Shown one piece after another: positions 36,469 through 44,746 of a stretch of 64,000 nucleotides of DNA. Made by a program: the position numbers and the translations under genes. Numbering within the stretch: the first letter of the stretch is position 1; every line of letters starts with the position of its first letter. Under the pieces are notes generated by a model. It searched no databases. It worked only from the letters and a program-made list of their open reading frames with translations, and had not been told where the DNA came from. Source of the stretch: Algorimicrobium algoritergicola (GTDB lineage Bacteria; Bacteroidota; Bacteroidia; Flavobacteriales; Flavobacteriaceae); NCBI RefSeq assembly GCF_008086165.1, contig NZ_VSKL01000005.1, positions 1-64,000 on the forward strand, read 5' to 3'.

Positions 36469-36473
36469 AAATT

Positions 36474-38540
36474 TTATACTACAGGATTGGATTTAGGTAA
36501 CTCAATGTAAAATGTTGTTCCTCTATTAAGGCTACTTTCTACCCAAATTTTACCCATATTAAGATCAACTAATTCTTTACAAATAGTTAGTCCTAAACCA
36601 GTACCTTTTTCATTACTGGTACCAACTGTTGTGAATGTGCTGTTTTTAAATAGCTTCTCAATATTTTCTGGTGCAATACCAACACCTGTATCTGAAATAC
36701 TGATTATTGAGCGTCCATTACTTATCCGGTTTGCTACGGTAATTGTATCTCCCGATTTACTAAATTTTATGGCATTGGTTAGTAAGTTTTGAACAACAAT
36801 TTCAATCATACTTCGATCTGCATAAACAAAATCGTGTAAGGTTTGGTTGATTAATGTAATGCCCTTTTTCTCTAATTTTTGTTCTAATAAGTGTGTCTTT
36901 TCTTCAAATACTTCTTGAATATCAAATAAACTAGGATTGGATTCTAAAGATTGCATTTGCGATTTAGACCAGTTTAATAAATTGAAAAGCAACAAGGATG
37001 CATTGTTAGCATTTTCACTTAATTCAGGAATTAACGAATTAAATTCAGACTGTGTTAACGAGCCATCATTTAATAAATCAATAAATCCTTTAATGGATGT
37101 TAGTGAATCTTTTAAATCATGAGAAACAATGGAAAATAAACGATCTTTAACCTTATTAATGTCTTCTAAATGTTTGGTTTGCTCTAAAATAGCCGCATTT
37201 TGTAATTCTATTTTCTGATTTTTTTCTTCTAAATCTCGTGTGTATTTTAATCGGCTGTTTCGCTTGGAATAGATCAACACAAAAAAGATGAGGACAATGG
37301 CAAATACTGCTAATAAGATATAAAACACGAACCTCAAGTCATTAAGTTTTTTCTCGTTTTCCGTATTCTCTTGTTCGTGCTGTGCTAATATATTAGACTC
37401 AACTGATTTGCTAATAGCATTGATATCTGTTAAAGATGGTACATTAGATGCTGGTTCAGCTTTAGGTAACTGATTTTGTAAATCAATCCGTTTTTTAAGA
37501 TTATAATAATCGCGTTGCCATTCAAAAGCGCGTTCATAATTTCTGTTGGTGGAATCTAAAACCGTCATCAATCTATAATTCATTAATAACTGCTGATCGT
37601 TTTTTAAAGATTTGGCAATATTACCCGCTTCCGTTAATTGAATCTCAGCAATAGTGGTTTTGTTTTGTTGTAAATTAAGTTTCCCTAAATTATTAAGTGA
37701 AATTAATAATCCTAATTGATTGTCCGTTTGCCTATTTAATTTCAGACCTTCTAATAAATAGCCTGTAGCAACATCATAATCTTTAAATTGAAGATATTCA
37801 CCACCTAAACGCGGTAAGATTTCGCCTTTTAAGGAATCGTTTTCTTCATTTAAGTCACGAAGTACTTTTTCGTAATAATCAATTGCTTTTCGGTTTTCCT
37901 TTTCAAGAGAATAAAGTTCAGCAAGCTTTTTATGCGTTGTAATTATGCCTGCTTTATCATTTAATTTCTTTTCTATCTCCAGGCGCTTCAGGTTGAATTC
38001 AATTGCTTTAGCACGATTGTTAATATGCTCATAAGCATCAGCTAAATTCTTATAGGCAGAACATAACTCCTTGTTTAAGCCGCGTTTTTCTAATTCAATA
38101 ATAGCGGATAATGAATACTGTAATCCTTTATTATAATTGCCACGAGCTATCTCAATAAGACCGATACTATTATTTACTTTTGCAATGCTTAAAGTATCTT
38201 TTAAAGCAATAAATAAGTCTTTAGATTTGGTGTAGTTATCAATAGCATTTATATAATCATCCTTTTCAGCAAATATTAAAGCTTTATAATAGGTGATTGC
38301 TGCATTTCCTTTTTGATAATTTAAGGCATTTGATAATTTCTCGCTTTCAGAAATGAATTTTAAAGATTTTGCGTATTCTTTACTATCATAAAGCGATTTG
38401 ATAAGCTTGAGCGAGGTTTCAACTTTAGACGTATCAGATTTTTGAAATGCTAATTGTATAGTAAGACTATCCTGTTCTTTTGTTTGGGAGAAACAAATAA
38501 AAACAGAAAGAAATAGTAACAAAGTAATTAATTGCCTCAT
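36474..38540 (-). CDS. TPR-containing membrane sensor histidine kinase
   Basis: A 688-residue kinase with a signal peptide (about 1-19) and a periplasmic array of about seven TPR-like helical pairs (about 30-360). A single membrane helix follows (about 400-425, YILLAVFAIVLIFFVLIYSK), then a short coiled coil, HisKA with IVSHDLKDSLTSIKG, and a HATPase domain with NLLTNAIKFS, DTGVGIAP and GTGLGLTICKEL. It probably senses a periplasmic protein or peptide. No response regulator is next to it, so it is an orphan kinase. It converges on ctlX. Confidence 0.93.
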   Translation of the reverse strand: MRQLITLLLFLSVFICFSQTKEQDSLTIQLAFQKSDTSKVETSLKLIKSLYDSKEYAKSLKFISESEKLSNALNYQKGNAAITYYKALIFAEKDDYINAIDNYTKSKDLFIALKDTLSIAKVNNSIGLIEIARGNYNKGLQYSLSAIIELEKRGLNKELCSAYKNLADAYEHINNRAKAIEFNLKRLEIEKKLNDKAGIITTHKKLAELYSLEKENRKAIDYYEKVLRDLNEENDSLKGEILPRLGGEYLQFKDYDVATGYLLEGLKLNRQTDNQLGLLISLNNLGKLNLQQNKTTIAEIQLTEAGNIAKSLKNDQQLLMNYRLMTVLDSTNRNYERAFEWQRDYYNLKKRIDLQNQLPKAEPASNVPSLTDINAISKSVESNILAQHEQENTENEKKLNDLRFVFYILLAVFAIVLIFFVLIYSKRNSRLKYTRDLEEKNQKIELQNAAILEQTKHLEDINKVKDRLFSIVSHDLKDSLTSIKGFIDLLNDGSLTQSEFNSLIPELSENANNASLLLFNLLNWSKSQMQSLESNPSLFDIQEVFEEKTHLLEQKLEKKGITLINQTLHDFVYADRSMIEIVVQNLLTNAIKFSKSGDTITVANRISNGRSIISISDTGVGIAPENIEKLFKNSTFTTVGTSNEKGTGLGLTICKELVDLNMGKIWVESSLNRGTTFYIELPKSNPVV

Positions 38541-38800
38541 ACAATTATAAAGCTACAACGAGCAGTATAATCAAGCTTAATTAAAATCTTGAGATACAAC
38601 GTTAAAGCAGGTAATGTGTTAGTTTAAATAGCCCATTAATTTGGGATCAATAGCATTTACTTCACAAAAATTGTTAAAAGAGATATAAAATGCTAATTTT
38701 TAGGTTTTAATACCAATAAATTAGTTGAAATGACCAATCACTTTTTCTTCAAAAAAACCGATTCCGACTAACGGTAATTATCTTGGAATAACGACACGTT

Positions 38801-38846
38801 TGTCGATGAAATGCACATGAGGTTTTACCTGTATATTTCATCGATA
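38801..38846. repeat. Inverted repeat with a nested hairpin
   Basis: TCGATGAAAT (38803-38812) and its perfect complement (38835-38844) are extended by two weaker pairs outward. They enclose a smaller AGGT-TTT-ACCT hairpin. It could be a structured RNA or a binding site; it is not followed by a T-run, so it is not a typical terminator. Confidence 0.6.
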
Positions 38847-38995
38847 AATAGACGTATTTGATTGAATGACTTGTTAGACAATTGCTAATCTCCGAAAACG
38901 CGAATCTTACGTTCCTCTTAACTTGGGCCACTAACTAAATAGATAAGACCAGTAATTCTAACTATAAATTGCATGAATAACTTGTATTAAAATAG

Positions 38996-39003
38996 TATCT
39001 TTG
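38996..39003 (+). promoter_or_regulatory. argS -7 promoter box
   Basis: TATCTTTG fits TAnnTTTG exactly, 19 bases before the argS ATG, implying a leader of about 13 bases. No clean -33 box. Confidence 0.55.
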
Positions 39004-39022
39004 CACTCTTAAAAATGTAAAA

Positions 39023-40801
39023 ATGAACCTTCAAGAAACCCTTTCAGAATCTGTAAAACAAGCGGTAAAATCCATTTATAACGTTGCTATTTCTTCAGTA
39101 GAATTTCAAGCAACACGTAAAGAATTTCCGGGCGATATAACTATTGTTGTCTTTTCTATGTTGCGCGAAGTTAAAGGAAACCCTGTTCAAATTGGTGAGC
39201 AAATTGGTCAGTTTTTAAAAGATAATCTGGACGTCGTTATAGGTTTCAACGTGGTTAAAGGGTTTTTAAATATTGAAATTGAAGATGCCTATTATCTAAA
39301 TTTTTTCAATGCTATTTCTCAAAAAAGCGACTTTGGGTTTGTAGAGGCAAAACAAGATGATAAAGCTGTTATGGTGGAATATTCTTCACCTAACACAAAC
39401 AAACCTTTGCATTTAGGACATATTCGAAATAACTTATTAGGGTACAGTGTTGCCGAAATTATAAAAGCTTCTGGTAAAAAAGTATATAAAACCCAAATCA
39501 TTAACGATCGTGGGATTCATATTTGTAAAAGTATGTTGGCTTGGGAACGTTATGGGAACGGTGAAACGCCAGAATCTACAGGATTAAAAGGTGATAAGCT
39601 GGTTGGGAATTATTATGTAAAATTTGATCAGGAATATAAAAAGGAGATTGCAGAACTCATCAATCAAGGGAAAACTGAAGCTGAAGCTAAACAGGAAGCG
39701 CCTATTATAGTGGAAGCTCAAAATATGCTTCTTAATTGGGAAGCAGGTGATGAGCACGTTGTTTCACTTTGGAAAAAAATGAATGCATGGGTTTATAGCG
39801 GCTTTGATGTGACCTACAAAAACTTAGGTGTTAATTTTGATAAGCTCTATTACGAAAGTGAAACCTATTTATTAGGTAAAGAGTTTGTTGCCGAAGGATT
39901 AAAAACAGGGGTTTTCTTCAAAAAAGAAGACGGATCTGTTTGGTGTGATTTAACCGAAGATGGTCTGGATGAAAAAATTGTATTGCGTGCCGATGGTACA
40001 GCCGTTTATATGACGCAAGATATTGGAACAGCTATTCAACGTGCTAAAGATTATCCGGATGTTGGAGGCATGGTTTATACGGTTGGTAACGAGCAAGATT
40101 ATCATTTTCAAGTCTTATTTTTAATTTTGAAAAAATTAGGATTTGATTGGGCTAAAAACCTCTTCCATTTAAGTTATGGAATGGTAGATTTGCCAAGTGG
40201 TAAAATGAAAAGTCGTGAAGGCACTGTTGTAGATGCAGACGATTTAATGCAGGATATGACGAATACAGCCGAAGAAATTTCAAGCGAACTTGGTAAACTT
40301 GATGGTTATTCAGAAACCGATAAACAAGAACTCTATCAAACTATTGGTATGGGTGCGTTAAAATATTACATTCTAAAAGTAGACCCTAAAAAACGTATTT
40401 TATTCGACCCAAAAGAGTCTGTAGATTTTCAAGGAAATACAGGGCCTTTTATTCAATATACGTATGCGCGAATTCAAGCTATTTTAAGAAAAGCAGATTT
40501 TAATATCTCTCAATCTATTACAGATATTGTGTTACATGAAAAAGAACGCGACCTAATTAAGCAAATAGAATTATTTCCTGAAGTTATTCAAAATGCTGCA
40601 AACAATCATAGTCCAGCCTTAATTGCAAATTATATTTATGATTTAGTAAAAGGATTTAATTCGTTTTATCAAAATGTTTCTATTCTTGGTGCTGATTCTG
40701 AAACTGAAAAGGTTTTCCGTGTTCAACTTTCACAATCGGTGGCACAAATTATTAAAAATGGCTTTAGTTTGTTAGGTATTCATGTGCCAGAACGCATGTA
40801 A
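39023..40801 (+). CDS. argS: Arginyl-tRNA synthetase
   Basis: A 592-residue class I synthetase. An N-terminal Add1 domain (about 1-85) precedes the HIGH-type motif HLGHIRNNLLG (about 132-142) and a KMSKS-like KMKSREGTVVDADDL (about 394). A C-terminal anticodon-binding DALR domain contains QYTYARIQAILRKA. It charges tRNA-Arg in the cytoplasm. It is monocistronic and converges on the TonB-dependent receptor, with no obvious terminator in the 69-base gap. Confidence 0.97.
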   Translation: MNLQETLSESVKQAVKSIYNVAISSVEFQATRKEFPGDITIVVFSMLREVKGNPVQIGEQIGQFLKDNLDVVIGFNVVKGFLNIEIEDAYYLNFFNAISQKSDFGFVEAKQDDKAVMVEYSSPNTNKPLHLGHIRNNLLGYSVAEIIKASGKKVYKTQIINDRGIHICKSMLAWERYGNGETPESTGLKGDKLVGNYYVKFDQEYKKEIAELINQGKTEAEAKQEAPIIVEAQNMLLNWEAGDEHVVSLWKKMNAWVYSGFDVTYKNLGVNFDKLYYESETYLLGKEFVAEGLKTGVFFKKEDGSVWCDLTEDGLDEKIVLRADGTAVYMTQDIGTAIQRAKDYPDVGGMVYTVGNEQDYHFQVLFLILKKLGFDWAKNLFHLSYGMVDLPSGKMKSREGTVVDADDLMQDMTNTAEEISSELGKLDGYSETDKQELYQTIGMGALKYYILKVDPKKRILFDPKESVDFQGNTGPFIQYTYARIQAILRKADFNISQSITDIVLHEKERDLIKQIELFPEVIQNAANNHSPALIANYIYDLVKGFNSFYQNVSILGADSETEKVFRVQLSQSVAQIIKNGFSLLGIHVPERM

Positions 40802-40870
40802 GTTGTTTTAGACATGGATATTTTTAGTGGAGATTTGCTGTCAAACTATATGTTTTTGATGGTTTTTCGG

Positions 40871-43174
40871 TTAAAATAAAACGCGAAACGAAAGATTTGG
40901 CGTAATTCCTAATGCTACATTTTCTACTAGAATTACGTTGTTATTAGCATCCATGATATAATAACTATTTATGATGTTTTCCGTGTCAAAAATATTCCAA
41001 ACGGAAGCGCCAATCTGTGCTTTGGTGTGTTTTGAAAGTTGAAAACTATAAATGGCTGAAAAATCAGTTCGCCAATAATCAGGTAAATTTTCTGCATTGG
41101 GTTCTCCGTAAACAAGTGTGTTGGAAGCTTCGGTTTGACCACTATCTATTAATGTGTTGGGTTTTCCTGAATGCCAATTCATGCCTAATGCTAATTTCAA
41201 ACGATTTAACGTGTAGGTTCCAGATACATTTAATTGATGTTTGATGTCTACATTATTTGGAAACTTGTCGCCATTATGTAATTCTGGAAAGGTGTATGCG
41301 TTTTTGCTATAAGAATAACTTAACCAAGTGCTAAAATTTTCAAATTGCTTATTGATTAAAAAATCTAATCCTGTTACATGATATGCTCCAATAGAATTGG
41401 TGTATTGAAACTGATTTTGAAAACCTTGGCTTCTAGACGAAATGCCATCAACCTGTTTGATGTAGCCTTCCAAACTAATTAATAATTGGTTTTTGTTGTA
41501 ATGAATTCCGGTGGAAAGTTGCTGACTTTTTATGACTGGAATATCGTCGTTATTAGCTAAAATCCATCGTCTCTTTTCAATGCCTAAAAAATCGTTTTGT
41601 AAATCAATAATTTGTGATGTTGTTTGGCTTTTTAGTTCTGCTAAAACTTCAACCCGAAAATTTTCAGCAATAATTTGATTGAAGCTCACGCGTGGTTCAA
41701 AATAGAAATCTGAAAATTTCTCTATATAATTTGCCCGAAATCCAAAGCGTGCTCGCGTATTTCCGGATTTCGATTTATAGGTTAATTCGTTATAAAATCC
41801 GTGCGTTCGTAACACTTCCTTAATATACCGTCTAAAATTTGGACTGGAAACGTCTTCAAGGTTACTGATGCCAACTTCAGAATATTGGTAACCACCTTCG
41901 TAATTTAATTGCGCATCTACGTTGTAAAGAATATGTGCTTTAAAACTACCATCAGTTACTTCGTTTTCTTGAATGAGTTTCTGATTATTGCTCACATCAG
42001 CATGATTAGCATACAGATCATATGTGGAAAAATAGGCTTGAAATGTTGTTTGTAATTTAGGATTCCAATTTTTAGAGTACTTGCTATTTATGGCGAAGCT
42101 ACCTTGTGTAAGTTGACTATCTGAAAGCGTATTGCTGTTGTTTATAGTGGCAGTTTCTTGGTAATCCAAGGCGTTTTCAATGTTTAAAAAACTGACTTCC
42201 AATTTGTCCTTTTCGGAAATATCATAAATCAGTTTGGCAGAAACATCATAAAAATAGAATTTTTCCGAGTTTGTTAAAACCGTTTCTGTAGGGTTTGTTA
42301 AATCGGAATCTTGAAAAATGCGTTTAAAATATTGCTTATAAGTTGGTGTGTTAAAAACGTCGGTAAGTGAACGCCTTCCTGCAATTTGTAAGCCTATTTT
42401 TTCTGAAATAGGAATACTAACAAAAGCATCAGCAGCTAACATATTGGCACCTATTCCTGCTTGTATGCTTTTTGAAATGGTATTGGAACTTTGCATATCA
42501 ATAATTCCAGAAACACCATCGCCAAATTGTGCGCTAGAACCATTTTTAGAAACTAAAACATGATCAATCAATGATGGATTGAAAGCTGAAATAAGTCCGA
42601 AAAAATGGCCGGATTGATACATTTTTACGCCATCCCAAAGAATGAGGTTTTGGTCGTTAGTGCCACCACGAATATTTAAATTAGAAACGCGCTCATCAGC
42701 ACTTGTAATTCCTGGCAAGGCTTGAATGGTTTGTAATACATCAGGTTCTATCAAGCCAGGTAAAATTCCAAAGGTTTTTAAATGAACATGTGTTGTTCCA
42801 TCCGCTTGTACTGAAATGCCTTCGGTTAAATAATTATTAAGAATAACCTCGTCCAGATATTGGGTTTTGGTAATATCTGCAAATTCAATAGGTCTGACGG
42901 CATAACTATTTTCTGATACCAATTCAAAAATCAAACGCGTTTCAGTTTCTAAATACGTGATGAGTTTTGCTTTTGAAATGTTTTTGCTTGGAGGACGTAT
43001 TTTTTTATCGGAAATCGTAGCATCAGCATAAGAAAATGACAGCTGGTATTCTTGCTCAATATGTTCTAAAACGGATTGTAAGGATTCTTTATTGGCGGAA
43101 TTATTTTGAGCTTGCAACATTCCAAACACGCCAAAAAAGCAGCAAAAAAATATAATAAAGGGTTTATTTTTCAT
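40871..43174 (-). CDS. TonB-dependent receptor with STN signalling domain
   Basis: About 767 residues. A signal peptide (MKNKPF to QAQ) is followed by an STN domain (about 28-95, LQSVLEHIEQEYQLSFSYAD), the plug with IQALPGITSADERVSNLNIRG, and a 22-strand-type outer-membrane barrel ending in LSFRVLF with a terminal Phe. The STN domain marks receptors that signal to FecR. The preferred start is Met at 43174, three codons inside the longer frame. It overlaps the end of fecR by 11 bases. The ligand is unknown; it might be an iron chelate or another scarce nutrient. No SusD-type partner follows it. Confidence 0.92.
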   Translation of the reverse strand: MKNKPFIIFFCCFFGVFGMLQAQNNSANKESLQSVLEHIEQEYQLSFSYADATISDKKIRPPSKNISKAKLITYLETETRLIFELVSENSYAVRPIEFADITKTQYLDEVILNNYLTEGISVQADGTTHVHLKTFGILPGLIEPDVLQTIQALPGITSADERVSNLNIRGGTNDQNLILWDGVKMYQSGHFFGLISAFNPSLIDHVLVSKNGSSAQFGDGVSGIIDMQSSNTISKSIQAGIGANMLAADAFVSIPISEKIGLQIAGRRSLTDVFNTPTYKQYFKRIFQDSDLTNPTETVLTNSEKFYFYDVSAKLIYDISEKDKLEVSFLNIENALDYQETATINNSNTLSDSQLTQGSFAINSKYSKNWNPKLQTTFQAYFSTYDLYANHADVSNNQKLIQENEVTDGSFKAHILYNVDAQLNYEGGYQYSEVGISNLEDVSSPNFRRYIKEVLRTHGFYNELTYKSKSGNTRARFGFRANYIEKFSDFYFEPRVSFNQIIAENFRVEVLAELKSQTTSQIIDLQNDFLGIEKRRWILANNDDIPVIKSQQLSTGIHYNKNQLLISLEGYIKQVDGISSRSQGFQNQFQYTNSIGAYHVTGLDFLINKQFENFSTWLSYSYSKNAYTFPELHNGDKFPNNVDIKHQLNVSGTYTLNRLKLALGMNWHSGKPNTLIDSGQTEASNTLVYGEPNAENLPDYWRTDFSAIYSFQLSKHTKAQIGASVWNIFDTENIINSYYIMDANNNVILVENVALGITPNLSFRVLF

Positions 43175-44060
43175 GTAAAACAATCAAACCATTTTCTTTA
43201 GTATAAGTAATATTTAAAGGTAATGTAATAGCTTTTAAGGCTAATTCTAAATCTGTATGAACAAATTTACCTGTAAATAATACGGATGTGTTTATCGTTT
43301 TTGCATCAACTTTCAGTTTATATTGACGCTCCAATTCGTTTAAAACAAATTTGTACGGCATGCTTTTAAACTGACTTTCGTTGTGTAACCAAGCTGGATC
43401 TAGATTGTTTTCTTTTTCTTGTGCAATAAATTTCCCATCTAGAATTAAAAATTGATCGCCTGGTTTTAAAACCATATTTTTATGGTCAGTTGTAACCTGT
43501 ACGGAGCCTTCATAACAAACCACTTCAAAAATATCATTTCTATTTTCTACTAAAAATTGGGTTCCTAAAACGGTAATAGTTCCAGAAGCTGTTTGAACAT
43601 TAAATTTGGAGCCTTTTTCAACTTTAAAATAAGCTTCGCCATTTAAAGTCAATTCACGTTGGTTTTTCCAGCTTTTTTTATTGTAGGTTATTTGGGATTG
43701 TGAATTTAAAGTTACTTCAGAATAATCCGGTAACTCAATCGTTGTTTTTTCAGCGGTTAATGTTGAAATATGTGTGTCTAAAGTCGTTGTGTAATAATAC
43801 ACACTAAACGAAATAGCAATTAAAGCAGCCATCCTTAAAATAGGTTTTAACCATTTTGTTTTTGATTCCGGGTTTTTAGAAATTTCTGCTGAAATAGTTT
43901 CATAAGCAACGGACGCATCAAACTTTGGCGCTTTAAAATGCATCAAGTTTTCTGATAATTTCATAAGCGCGTCATAATCATCAAGTGCCTTAAAAGCGGC
44001 TAGTTCTTGAGGATTCAAGTCGTCTTGCAACCATTTTTGTATCAGTTCTTCTTGATTCAT
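43164..44060 (-). CDS. FecR-type anti-sigma factor
   Basis: A 298-residue protein. The short cytoplasmic N-terminus is about residues 1-75, the single membrane helix about 75-92, and the periplasmic FecR domain about 105-200, with ITVLGTQFLVENRNDIFEVV and YEGSVQV. A C-terminal STN-contacting region follows. It holds the sigma factor inactive until the receptor's STN domain signals ligand. It sits between the sigma gene (67-base gap) and the receptor gene (overlap), the standard Fec-type order. Confidence 0.93.
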   Translation of the reverse strand: MNQEELIQKWLQDDLNPQELAAFKALDDYDALMKLSENLMHFKAPKFDASVAYETISAEISKNPESKTKWLKPILRMAALIAISFSVYYYTTTLDTHISTLTAEKTTIELPDYSEVTLNSQSQITYNKKSWKNQRELTLNGEAYFKVEKGSKFNVQTASGTITVLGTQFLVENRNDIFEVVCYEGSVQVTTDHKNMVLKPGDQFLILDGKFIAQEKENNLDPAWLHNESQFKSMPYKFVLNELERQYKLKVDAKTINTSVLFTGKFVHTDLELALKAITLPLNITYTKENGLIVLHEK

Positions 44061-44127
44061 AATTTACCTATTCATGTATATAACAAGTTCGTTGGTGTTT
44101 TTCCTACCTCGTGTTTAAACTATTTAT

Positions 44128-44643
44128 TTAAATTCCTTCAATATCTTTTCGTAAGTGTTTTAAAGCTCCATAAATGCGTTTTTCTACAGCTTTGGTTGAG
44201 ATGTTTAGCATGTCGGCAATTTCTTTATGTTTTTTCCCTTCAATCCGATTCAATAAAAAGGCCACACGTTGTGCTTCGGTTAAATTGGAAATCGCTTTTT
44301 GGAGTTTTACCATATATTCACGTTCTTCTAAAAGGAATTCGGGTGTTTCGTTTGTGGATGATTTGGGTTTTATTTCTTGAAATTTCAATACCACTTTTTG
44401 ATGCGCCACAGCATTTAACATGAGGTTGTTGGCAACCGTAAACAAATACGATTTTGCTTTAGATGGCTTGATGTCTTTACAGTTTTTCCATAACTTTATA
44501 AAAGCCTCTTGAACGTGATCTTGCGGATTTAAATGGCTTCCAAATTTGTAGTATAAAAAATCATGCAGGTTTTTGGCATGCGTTTTAAACAACTTGGAAA
44601 ACAGCTGTTCATTACAAATATGATCATTTAAATCTTTAGACAT
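44128..44643 (-). CDS. ECF RNA polymerase sigma factor (FecI-like)
   Basis: A 171-residue sigma-70 family protein with region 2 (about 15-80, including DHVQEAFIKLWKNC) and region 4 (about 115-165, MLNISTKAVEKRIYGALKHLR). No region 3, so it is ECF type, Bacteroidota FecI-like. It would direct transcription of the receptor operon, and perhaps of the divergent lipoprotein gene, when released by FecR. The 103 bases between it and the lipoprotein gene are the obvious regulatory region. Confidence 0.94.
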   Translation of the reverse strand: MSKDLNDHICNEQLFSKLFKTHAKNLHDFLYYKFGSHLNPQDHVQEAFIKLWKNCKDIKPSKAKSYLFTVANNLMLNAVAHQKVVLKFQEIKPKSSTNETPEFLLEEREYMVKLQKAISNLTEAQRVAFLLNRIEGKKHKEIADMLNISTKAVEKRIYGALKHLRKDIEGI

Positions 44644-44746
44644 TTTTTAATTTCTGTCTGTAAATGTATAAAAAAAGTCATGGCATGGTAGGAGTTTTTG
44701 AATTTAAACTGTTTTATAAGAAATGAGTCTAATTAAAACATATATC

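Larger units (their letters stand above)
38541..39022. other. Intergenic region with an inverted repeat
   Basis: This 482-base gap separates a minus-strand kinase from argS. It holds the argS promoter box and a long inverted repeat at 38801-38846. A 60-codon minus-strand frame (38749-38931) has no recognisable features and spans the inverted repeat, so I do not call it a gene. A regulatory or small-RNA role is possible. Confidence 0.4.

Noticed and set aside
38749-38931. 60-codon minus-strand frame in the gap before argS
   Set aside because: No family resemblance, no promoter box, and it covers the inverted repeat; chance opening is likely.
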